Below are positions 28,639 through 35,772 of a DNA stretch of 64,000 nucleotides, piece by piece. Made by a program: the position numbers and the translations under genes. The stretch comes from Gammaproteobacteria bacterium (GTDB taxonomy: Bacteria; Pseudomonadota; Gammaproteobacteria; HK1). Numbering within the stretch: the stretch's first letter is position 1; the number at the start of each line of letters is the position of its first letter. Under the pieces are notes generated by a model, which saw nothing but the letters and a program-made list of their open reading frames with translations, was not told the DNA's origin and did no database searches. The DNA is taken from the NCBI GenBank assembly GCA_021773795.1, contig JAJFJT010000015.1, forward strand, positions 1 to 64,000, read 5' to 3'.

Positions 28639-30168
28639 TCACCCTTTGCCCGCACTACCTTGATCATCATCCTCAAACCAGGAGGCCCGTGCCGCCATGA
28701 TTAGTTCACCCGCAACAGCCGCATCTATATCGGAGATCTCAACCAACTCATCCACAGACTGTTCGGCCAGATCTTCCTTGCTAACCACACCCTTACCGGC
28801 AAGCACATGCGCCAATTCTGAATTCATACCCTCGAGTTCCAGCAGATCTTCTGCTGGTTCCGCCTGCTCTTCACTGGCAATTTCCCGGGTCAGCAGGATG
28901 TCCTGAGCACGGGTACGCAACTCATTAATGACATCGTCATCAAATTCTTCAATGGCCTGCATCTCTTCCAACGGAACGTAGGCGATCTCTTCCAGGGTGG
29001 TAAAACCTTCCTGGCTAAGAATAATCGCAACCTCCTCATCCACGTTGAGTCGATCCTTGAACTTGGCGACTACTTCGTCCGCCTCGGCCTCACTCTTTTC
29101 CGCCGCCTGGGTCTCATCCATAACGTTGAGAGTCCAGCCAGTTAATTGGCTCGCCAAGCGGACGTTCTGACCACCACGGCCAATGGCCTGGGCCAACTTT
29201 TCCTCTTCTACCGCAACATCTATGGAATGAGCTTCCTCATCCACAACGATAGAAACAACCTCGGCAGGAGACATGGCGTTAATAACATACTGTGCGGTAT
29301 TCTCATCCCAGAGAATGATGTCTACGCGCTCGCCACCCAGTTCGTTTGATACCGACTGTACCCGTGATCCGCGCATACCCACGCAGGCACCCACCGGGTC
29401 AATCCGCGCTTCCCGGCTACGCACACCAATCTTTGCCCTTGAACCCGGGTCACGGGCAGCACCAATGATTTCGATCAGGCCGTCGCCTATCTCCGGCACC
29501 TCTATACGAAATAATTCAATTAACAGTTCCGGCGCTGTACGGCTGACGAAAAGCTGTGGGCCGCGCTGCTCAGCCCGCACCTCCTTCAGAAAGCCGCGCA
29601 CCCGGTCGCCCGGCCGCAGTGCTTCACGCGGGATCATGTCCTCACGAGAAATCAGTGCCTCGGCATTGCCACCGAGATCGAGAATAACGTTACCCCGGTC
29701 CAGACGCTTGACCACGCCATTGATGATCTCACCAACCCGGTCCTGATAAGCCTCCACCACTTGGGCACGCTCGGCCTCACGCACCTTCTGCACGATAACC
29801 TGCTTCGCTGTTTGTGCAGCGATACGACCAAAGGTAACCGATGCCACAGGCTCTTCAATGAATTCCCCTACGGCAATTTCAGGATGCTCAAGCTGGGCCT
29901 GACTCAGGGGAGTTTGCCGCTCCTCATCCAGTTCCGGAATTTCACCGTCCTCATCCACTTCCGGTTCATCCGACACCACCTCCCAGCGACGAAAGGTATC
30001 GTAATCGCCGGTTTCGCGGTCAATGGCCACGCGCACATCAACATTTCCGCGTTCACGCTTCTTGGTAGCGCTCGCGAGTGCGGCCTCCATGGCCTCGAAG
30101 ATGATGTCTTCGGCAATGCCCTTCTCGTTCGAAACAGCTTCGACGACCAGGAGTATTTCTTTTGCCAT
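28639..30168 (-). CDS. nusA: transcription termination/antitermination factor NusA
   Basis: 509 aa, the long gammaproteobacterial form. An N-terminal RNA polymerase-binding domain (about 1-125) is followed by S1 ([22 protein letters not shown]), KH1 and KH2 ([27 protein letters not shown]) and two acidic C-terminal repeats (about 360-495). It modulates pausing and termination. Six bases separate it from infB and 57 from rimP. Confidence 0.97.
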   Translation of the reverse strand: MAKEILLVVEAVSNEKGIAEDIIFEAMEAALASATKKRERGNVDVRVAIDRETGDYDTFRRWEVVSDEPEVDEDGEIPELDEERQTPLSQAQLEHPEIAVGEFIEEPVASVTFGRIAAQTAKQVIVQKVREAERAQVVEAYQDRVGEIINGVVKRLDRGNVILDLGGNAEALISREDMIPREALRPGDRVRGFLKEVRAEQRGPQLFVSRTAPELLIELFRIEVPEIGDGLIEIIGAARDPGSRAKIGVRSREARIDPVGACVGMRGSRVQSVSNELGGERVDIILWDENTAQYVINAMSPAEVVSIVVDEEAHSIDVAVEEEKLAQAIGRGGQNVRLASQLTGWTLNVMDETQAAEKSEAEADEVVAKFKDRLNVDEEVAIILSQEGFTTLEEIAYVPLEEMQAIEEFDDDVINELRTRAQDILLTREIASEEQAEPAEDLLELEGMNSELAHVLAGKGVVSKEDLAEQSVDELVEISDIDAAVAGELIMAARASWFEDDDQGSAGKG

Positions 30169-30225
30169 ATCAATTCACCGTATTCCGCAAATACTTGTGC
30201 GGGTTATTGCGAGCCTTAGCCGCGA

Positions 30226-30708
30226 TTAGTGCTTGTTCTTGTTAGCCAAATCAACTAACAGATGCGCACGTGCTATCTGCTCCACAGGAAAACTCTCTTC
30301 CTCACCGTCATCCAGCAATAAGCGAACCACCCCCGCCTCGCAGGCCATGATCACGCCCTTGTATTTACGCCGCCCGCTCAAAACATCCGGGCAGCGTGTC
30401 TGCAGGTGGATCCTTTCCCCTGTAAATCGTTCGTAGTGCTCAGAGCGAAACAATGGGCGCTCAACCCCTGGAGACGAAACCTCCAGCGCATAATTCCCTG
30501 GAATGGGATCTTCCACGTCCAGGATACCGCTGATTTGATGACTGACTCGCGCACAATCATCCACGGAAACACCTTCGGCTTGCTCAATATAAACGCGCAA
30601 CACCGGTGTCCCACTCTGGATATGCTCAATCCCCACCAACTCATAACCCATGGCGACGATGGCTGGCTCCAGCAATGCATACAGGCCGTCCTGTCTATGT
30701 GTCGCCAT
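30226..30708 (-). CDS. rimP: ribosome maturation factor RimP
   Basis: 160 aa from the ATG at 30708; a start ten codons upstream would lie in the structured leader. Conserved N-terminal EPAIVAMGYELVGIEH, DDCARVSHQISGILD and EVSSPGVERPLF segments are followed by a small SH3-like C-terminal domain. It helps assemble the 30S subunit. The order tRNA-fMet, rimP, nusA, infB matches the E. coli metY-rimP-nusA-infB operon. Confidence 0.95.
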   Translation of the reverse strand: MATHRQDGLYALLEPAIVAMGYELVGIEHIQSGTPVLRVYIEQAEGVSVDDCARVSHQISGILDVEDPIPGNYALEVSSPGVERPLFRSEHYERFTGERIHLQTRCPDVLSGRRKYKGVIMACEAGVVRLLLDDGEEESFPVEQIARAHLLVDLANKNKH

Positions 30709-30737
30709 TTTGATCTTGTCGCCGCCCCTAAAAACCA

Positions 30738-30844
30738 AAAAATGGGCGCAAGGCCCACTTCCAGTCAGCCGTGTAAACGGCTGATAAATATAAATTTTAC
30801 GACACAGCCGTCAACCCAGACCAACAAAAAACCCCAAAAGGGGC
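30738..30844 (-). promoter_or_regulatory. structured leader between tRNA-fMet and rimP with stacked terminator-like hairpins
   Basis: Three inverted repeats can be read on the minus strand. First, CCCC-tttt-GGGG followed by six T (30826-30843), a short terminator right after the tRNA. Second, TCAGCCGT / ACGGCTGA (30765-30784) with a 4-nt loop. Third, TGGGC-cttgc-GCCCA followed by six T (about 30738-30757), just before rimP. They could release the tRNA transcript and attenuate the downstream operon; regulation is inferred. Confidence 0.6.
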
Positions 30845-30851
30845 AATAAGT

Positions 30852-30928
30852 TGGTAGCGGGGGCAGGATTTGAACCTGCGACCTTCGGGTTATGAGCCCG
30901 ACGAGCTGCCAAACTGCTCCACCCCGCA
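30852..30928 (-). tRNA. initiator tRNA-fMet (CAT)
   Basis: A 77-nt cloverleaf with encoded CCA. The anticodon arm is TCGGG-CTCATAA-CCCGA, and the three consecutive G-C pairs next to the loop are the initiator hallmark. The T arm is GCAGG-TTCAAAT-CCTGC. The acceptor stem pairs only from position 2 (GCGGGG/CCCCGC); position 1 is T and position 72 is T, so 1-72 is a U-U mismatch. Lack of a 1-72 pair is required for formylation; E. coli uses C-A. It is the first gene of the rimP-nusA-infB operon. Confidence 0.97.
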
Positions 30929-30940
30929 TCAAGGAGGCGC

Positions 30941-30970
30941 ATTCTAACCCCGGTGGGCGACCCACAGCAA
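30941..30970 (-). promoter_or_regulatory. sigma-70 promoter of the tRNA-fMet operon
   Basis: On the minus strand, TTGCTG (30970-30965) and TAGAAT (30946-30941) are 18 bp apart. A GC-rich discriminator, GCGCCTC, follows, and the mature tRNA begins 13 bases after the -10. A GC-rich discriminator is typical of stringently controlled stable-RNA promoters. It overlaps the intergenic end of amrS. Confidence 0.65.
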
Positions 30971-30978
30971 GGTGAATT

Positions 30979-32127
30979 TCAACTCCCGAGATGACCCGCG
31001 AAGGTGTCCAGATACACCGGTTGGCGACGGGCTCCCCAGCGCCCCGGTTCAGCCTCAAACACACCGGCGCAAGGTGTACCGCAATGGACACATGCACCCG
31101 CGGCATCCAGATTCCAGTCCTTGAGCACATACCAGTCGCGAACGATCAAGGGATTGCCACAGTGATGACAGAGCGTTGTCCCGCCCACAGTATCGTGGAT
31201 ATTTCCAGTGTAGACGTAGTGCAAGCCGTTTCTCATGGCGATGTCACGGGCTCGTTTCAGACTTTGCGGTGGTGTCGACGGGATATCCCGCATCTTCCAA
31301 TCGGGGTGAAAAGCGGTGAAGTGCAGCGGCACGTCAGGTCCCAGCTTATCCATAATCCAGGCGCTCATGGCCTCAATCTCTGGGGATGAGTCATTTTTGC
31401 CTGGAATCAGCAAGGTAGTTATCTCTAGCCACACCTTGGTCTCATTGGCGAGATATTCAAGCGTATCGAGTACGGGCTGCAGGTGGCCCCCGGTCAAATG
31501 GTAATAAAAATCTTCTTTAAAGGCCTTTAGATCCACGTTGGCCGCATCCATGTGAGCAAAAAATTCAGCTCGTGGTTGTGCCGAGATGTAGCCCGCGGTG
31601 ACCGCTATGGATTTAATCCCGGCCTTGCGCGCGACACGAGCGACGTCGATCGCGTACTCAAGAAAGACGACCGGATCGTTATAGGTAAAGGCGATACTGC
31701 GACAACCTAATTCGCGGGCTGCCTGCGCCAGAGTCTCGGGACTCGCCCGATCTGCCAGAATATCCATCTCCCGGGACTTGCTCATATCCCAATTCTGGCA
31801 AAATTTGCAGGCCAGATTGCAACCCGCCGTGCCAAAGGACAGCACCGGAGTACCGGGAAGAAAATGATTGAGTGGCTTCTTTTCCACCGGATCTATACAA
31901 AAACCACTGGAGCGCCCGTAGCTCAGCAGCACCACTTCGCCATTTTTGCAGCCGCGCACAAAGCACAAGCCTCGCTGCCCTTCCCGAAGCTTGCAGGCCC
32001 GCGGGCAAAGGTCACACTGAACACGCCCGTCCGCGCAACGGGACCAGTAGTGGGTAGGAAAGGCTTCCCCATTCATCGCCTTACAGCCTTTCGGCATATC
32101 GTCCCATTTTGCCGGCAAACTATTCAT
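30979..32127 (-). CDS. amrS: AmmeMemoRadiSam system radical SAM enzyme
   Basis: 382 aa from the ATG at 32127 (upstream codons would need a TTG start). The radical SAM cluster motif is GCNLACKFCQNW, with Cys103, Cys107 and Cys110. An N-terminal cysteine-rich part (CDLCPRAC, CFVRGC) and a C-terminal zinc-ribbon-like part (CHHCGN, CVHCGTPC) are also present. This family is found with AMMECR1 and Memo domain proteins, and its substrate is unknown. The AMMECR1-type gene is divergent and adjacent; no Memo-type gene is in the window. Confidence 0.93.
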   Translation of the reverse strand: MNSLPAKWDDMPKGCKAMNGEAFPTHYWSRCADGRVQCDLCPRACKLREGQRGLCFVRGCKNGEVVLLSYGRSSGFCIDPVEKKPLNHFLPGTPVLSFGTAGCNLACKFCQNWDMSKSREMDILADRASPETLAQAARELGCRSIAFTYNDPVVFLEYAIDVARVARKAGIKSIAVTAGYISAQPRAEFFAHMDAANVDLKAFKEDFYYHLTGGHLQPVLDTLEYLANETKVWLEITTLLIPGKNDSSPEIEAMSAWIMDKLGPDVPLHFTAFHPDWKMRDIPSTPPQSLKRARDIAMRNGLHYVYTGNIHDTVGGTTLCHHCGNPLIVRDWYVLKDWNLDAAGACVHCGTPCAGVFEAEPGRWGARRQPVYLDTFAGHLGS

Positions 32128-32169
32128 ATAATTGAGTATAGGAAACAACTACCAATAATTATCCAGACG

Positions 32170-32736
32170 ATGTTATCCACCCCTGAACAGCGGTTTTTAC
32201 TGGAGTTGGCTCTGCGTTCTATCCGCACCGGGCTGACTGACGGCCAGACGCTGCAAATTAGTGCGGATGATTGTGAGGCTTCCCTGTGGCAGCCGGGCGC
32301 GGCCTTCGTCACCCTGGAGCGGAATGGCCAGTTACGCGGATGTATAGGCAGCCTGGAGGCCTCAAGACCACTGGCCCTGGATGTGGTGGAGCATGCCTTT
32401 GATGCCGCTTTTCGCGACCCCCGCTTCCCGCCCCTGACGGCATCCGAGCTAAACGGGCTGAAACTTCATATCTCGGTGCTGTCCCCCAGTGTCGAAATAA
32501 AGTTCACATCGGACTCTGAACTCCTTGGTTTATTGCGCCCCGGGGTCGACGGACTCATCATCGCGAACGAGAAATTGCGGGCCACCTTTTTACCCAGCGT
32601 ATGGTCCATGCTGCCGGAACCACAGGACTTTCTCTCTCATCTAAAGAAGAAGGCGGGAATTCCGCAAGATACCGCCGTCTCGAGAGCATGGCGTTACACC
32701 ACCCAGATCTTTCCCCAGGAGTCCCGTCGGACTTAG
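32170..32736 (+). CDS. amrA: AmmeMemoRadiSam system protein A (AMMECR1 domain)
   Basis: 188 aa from the ATG at 32170, giving a 42-bp divergent spacer with amrS; longer frames run into amrS. It contains the family signature LRGCIGSLEASRPL and AFDAAFRDPRFPPL, then the C-terminal LPSVWSMLP and FLSHLKKKAGIP. The molecular function is not established. It ends seven bases from the convergent pentapeptide gene. Confidence 0.93.
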   Translation: MLSTPEQRFLLELALRSIRTGLTDGQTLQISADDCEASLWQPGAAFVTLERNGQLRGCIGSLEASRPLALDVVEHAFDAAFRDPRFPPLTASELNGLKLHISVLSPSVEIKFTSDSELLGLLRPGVDGLIIANEKLRATFLPSVWSMLPEPQDFLSHLKKKAGIPQDTAVSRAWRYTTQIFPQESRRT

Positions 32737-32742
32737 GCGTTC

Positions 32743-33621
32743 CTAGCGCCGACAGCCACCCAGTGAGCCGGCACCGCAGGGCAAACCATCTATCCAGATA
32801 GCCTGATCGAGCTTGGCATCGGCCAGCTCCGCACCGGTCATATTTGCACCGCTGAGATCGGCGTAGCTCAAATCTGCGCCACGGAAATCCGTATCGACCA
32901 GGGTGGCATGCTGAAGATTCACCCCGGTAAGCCGCGCCTTGCGCAAATTCGCGCGGCTGAGATCGGCATAAGCCAGCTCCGCATAGGCAAGATCGGCAGC
33001 GCTCAGTTGGACGCCGGATAATTCGGCATTGCGCAAGCGTGTGTTGCGTAACAGCGCACCCGCAAGATCTGCCTGCGGCAATTTCAGTGCCTCAAAACGG
33101 CAATTACTCCAGTTGACCCCGGCCCGTGGCATGGCGGCACAATCAGGAGGATTCTTGGAAGATTTCGGGGCGAGGGTGATGCCACTAGCGAGGATCACCG
33201 CCATCATGCCAGCCAGCACGGCGTACTGTAATTTACGACTTCGCCGGGGTGGCTTGAAATCTGTTGCCAGGCGGGCTCGGCGCTGGCGATGGAGAACGAT
33301 AGGCTCCGGTTCAAAACCCCTTCGTTCTTCCGTGCTACGACGTTCCACATCATCCGGTGCAGTACTGTCTTGCTGGCGTCGATCACTCAACCCGCGTTCG
33401 TCCTCACGCCAATTCTCCGCAGCCTCCCCCGACACCGCTTGCGCCTGCGCCTTGGCCAGAATATTGGCACGCAACTTGGCCGCCTGAGTCCAGTCGTTCC
33501 CATTGAGGCTCAGCTCGTCATCGTCGTGAATACGCCCAATATCGAGAAAACGGCCCACCAATGGCTCCGGGAAGGGCCCCTTGACCGTACGTCCCCGACG
33601 CACGTACCAGAGTTTTGCCAT
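32743..33621 (-). CDS. membrane protein with GYF-like N-terminal domain and pentapeptide repeats
   Basis: 292 aa in three parts. Residues 1-55 (WYVRRGRTVKGPFPEPLV, then IGRIHDDDELSLNGNDW) resemble a GYF_2-type domain that binds peptides. Residues 60-128 form a charged linker rich in Arg and Glu. A membrane helix is at about 131-151, and residues 175-270 are pentapeptide repeats of the A(D/N)Lxx form that would build a right-handed beta-helix outside the cytoplasm. Cys158, Cys171 and two C-terminal Cys may form disulfides. The function is unknown. It stands alone between convergent amrA and divergent fliK-like gene. Confidence 0.85.
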   Translation of the reverse strand: MAKLWYVRRGRTVKGPFPEPLVGRFLDIGRIHDDDELSLNGNDWTQAAKLRANILAKAQAQAVSGEAAENWREDERGLSDRRQQDSTAPDDVERRSTEERRGFEPEPIVLHRQRRARLATDFKPPRRSRKLQYAVLAGMMAVILASGITLAPKSSKNPPDCAAMPRAGVNWSNCRFEALKLPQADLAGALLRNTRLRNAELSGVQLSAADLAYAELAYADLSRANLRKARLTGVNLQHATLVDTDFRGADLSYADLSGANMTGAELADAKLDQAIWIDGLPCGAGSLGGCRR

Positions 33622-33697
33622 TATCTGTCCTAAGAAACTCGTTCGCCAAAGGATACCCTATACTCTGCCCTTTCAGGGCCATCTCTTATGTGGAGCC

Positions 33698-34915
33698 ATG
33701 CTACCTACCCCTATTTCAATTCCCCCTGTCATCACTCCGTTACCCCAATCAGCGCCACTGATTCAGTCGCTGCAAATTGGCACCATTCTGGACGCGGTGG
33801 TCATTAATCAAACAGGGACTTCCGAGACGCTGCTGCTCATAGGCAATACGCCGCTACGAGCACAAAGCTCGGTGCCCCTCCAGGCTGGCGAAGCGCTAAG
33901 CCTGAAAGTGGAAGAAATCACGCCTCGGCCTGTACTTAGCATCGTTACGCGGGAAAGCGGTGAAACCGAGACCGTAACCATTGCCCGTACCCTGCGGGCG
34001 GTGCTACCACGTCAGGCGCCATTACCGCCATTGCTCTCACTATTGGGAGCAATGGCGGGGCCAAAGATGGCAGGCAAAACACCACTTCCAGCACCCTTGC
34101 TTAAGCAGGTTGGAGAGCTTTTTCAAAACCTTCCCGAGGCCCAAACCTTGTTTAAGGGAGAAGGTCTGGCACGCGCGATACAACACTCCGGACTGTTTCT
34201 TGAGGCACGGCTGGCAAACCACAACCCATCCAACCCGTCCACACCCACCCCTGTTCCCGCACTCGATCTAAAGGGTGCCCTGCTGCGTCTGTTGCAGACC
34301 ACAAGCCAGATCTCGTCTCAATCTACGGCGACTGCAAAACCATCCTCAATGCCACCTGCGAACGGACAAGTCATGTCCCACACGGCCGAGCCCAAGGTTG
34401 AACTTCGCGCTCCAATTACTCCCCCGGCAGCGGTATTTTCAGGACAGGATGTGGAAGGCGATCTCCAACGTCTGTTGGAAGGTGCTGTAGCTCGGGTCCA
34501 GACCAATCAACTTGCCTCACTACCCACCGATGAGGGAACACCACGGGCCTGGGTCGTGGAAATTCCAGTGCGCCAACCACCCGAAGGCAGTGTGGTCAAA
34601 CTTCGTATTCAGCAAGAGACTAATGGGCATGAGGACAGCGATCTCCCCTACTGGTCGGTGAACCTTAGCGTCGAACCACCACGGCTGGGTCCGATTCATG
34701 CGCGGATCTCCCTCGGAGGGGAGAAAATCTCCACTACCCTCTGGGTGGAACAGGCAAGTACGCTAAAATTGGTACAGCGACATCTGGGTGATCTGGACAA
34801 CAGTCTGCGTAAGGCAGGCCTGGCAACGGAACCGGTCTGCTGCCATGGAGGGGAGCCACCGGACTTTGCTAATCCGCCGTTAACTGCCGCCAGCTTAGTG
34901 GACATACACGCGTGA
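33698..34915 (+). CDS. FliK-like hook-length control domain protein
   Basis: 405 aa from the ATG at 33698. The protein is Pro/Thr-rich through the middle (about 180-260) and ends with a Flg_hook-type domain (about 290-390) containing WVVEIPVRQPPEGS, PYWSVNLSVEPPRLGPIHARI and LRKAGLATEPVCCHGG. PRLGPI corresponds to the conserved LGPI of FliK. The true fliK is at 57201-58250, so this is a second FliK-domain protein. It overlaps the next gene (FlhB C-terminal-like) by four bases, which suggests that the two act together in substrate switching of a type III export apparatus; that is an inference. Confidence 0.82.
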   Translation: MLPTPISIPPVITPLPQSAPLIQSLQIGTILDAVVINQTGTSETLLLIGNTPLRAQSSVPLQAGEALSLKVEEITPRPVLSIVTRESGETETVTIARTLRAVLPRQAPLPPLLSLLGAMAGPKMAGKTPLPAPLLKQVGELFQNLPEAQTLFKGEGLARAIQHSGLFLEARLANHNPSNPSTPTPVPALDLKGALLRLLQTTSQISSQSTATAKPSSMPPANGQVMSHTAEPKVELRAPITPPAAVFSGQDVEGDLQRLLEGAVARVQTNQLASLPTDEGTPRAWVVEIPVRQPPEGSVVKLRIQQETNGHEDSDLPYWSVNLSVEPPRLGPIHARISLGGEKISTTLWVEQASTLKLVQRHLGDLDNSLRKAGLATEPVCCHGGEPPDFANPPLTAASLVDIHA

Positions 34916-35220
34916 AAAGAACTCGATCAGAGCGACCAGGTACCGCCGTTGCATTGCGCTACACGGGTAGTGGGGCACCACGGCTCAGCGCTAAGGGGCG
35001 CGGCGAGATCGCCAAGACAATCATAAGCTTGGCCCAGGAACATGATGTACCTATACACCAGGATGAAGATCTCGCCTACCTGCTTTCTACCATCGATCTG
35101 GGAAAGGAAATACCGCGCCAGCTCTATGTCGCAGTTGCCGAGGTGCTGGCCTTTGCCTATGCCCTATCAGGCAAAGTACCGCCTGAAAAGGATGTGAGCA
35201 CCGCCACGGTAAAGATCTGA
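34912..35220 (+). CDS. FlhB C-terminal-domain-like protein (FhlB/YlqH type)
   Basis: 102 aa, GTG start overlapping the previous stop (GTGA). It aligns with the part of FlhB after its self-cleavage site: AVALRYTGSGAPRLSAKGRGEIA, then LAQEHDVPIHQDEDLAYLL, DLGKEIP and LYVAVAEVLAFAY. The NPxH cleavage motif itself is absent and there is no membrane part. Such proteins can replace cleaved FlhB C-terminus in some bacteria. Together with the FliK-like gene it makes a small export-switch module 16 kb from flhB. Confidence 0.88.
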   Translation: MKRTRSERPGTAVALRYTGSGAPRLSAKGRGEIAKTIISLAQEHDVPIHQDEDLAYLLSTIDLGKEIPRQLYVAVAEVLAFAYALSGKVPPEKDVSTATVKI

Positions 35221-35253
35221 AGCCAGCCAGGCACTTGTCGGACCGGCAGGAAT

Positions 35254-35772
35254 CTATGGTCTGGCCCCCGTTTTAGTTGCTATCAACTGCAGCAGTTTCT
35301 GATTAGCCGCCAACAAGCGTGGATTGCTTCCCGCCAGTACTACAGATTTTCTGGCCAGCAAGCGGGCCTGTTCCGGGGAGCCTTCAGCCAGACGAATCCG
35401 GGCCAAACGATGCCACAGCCAGGCATCTCCCGGCGCAATTTCCAACGCTCTCTCCAGACTTGCGGCACTCAACCCATAATGACCCGAACGGGCCTGCCGC
35501 TCGGCACGATAGAGCAAATGCTTGACTGCCGGATTATCGCTGTCCATGCCCTCGGACTTTGGCGTCGGTAACGGGCGCACTAACACGCCAGAGCTATCAG
35601 AGTCAGCAGGTAAAGGTGGCCACGGCGTTTTGGGCTTGGAGGAAGTGGGTGTTCGACGCTCCTCCACCGGAGCCCCTGAATCCGGAGCAGTGGCGCAGGC
35701 GCTCAGCAATAGCAGCAACCCTAGCCATCCCCACGAACGTGAAAGCTGAGCAAGGGTAATCAGGAGGCGCAT
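35254..35772 (-). CDS. lpoP: TPR lipoprotein, probable PBP1b activator LpoP
   Basis: 172 aa from the ATG at 35772. The signal peptide ends with LLSAC, giving an outer-membrane lipoprotein. A Pro/Ser-rich linker (about 30-75) leads to a tetratricopeptide segment (HYGLSAASLERALEIAPGDAWLWHRLARIRLAEG). It overlaps the end of mrcB by 13 bases. In Pseudomonas aeruginosa the TPR lipoprotein LpoP is encoded beside PBP1b and activates it; gene order and architecture match, so the assignment is by context plus structure. Confidence 0.78.
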   Translation of the reverse strand: MRLLITLAQLSRSWGWLGLLLLLSACATAPDSGAPVEERRTPTSSKPKTPWPPLPADSDSSGVLVRPLPTPKSEGMDSDNPAVKHLLYRAERQARSGHYGLSAASLERALEIAPGDAWLWHRLARIRLAEGSPEQARLLARKSVVLAGSNPRLLAANQKLLQLIATKTGARP

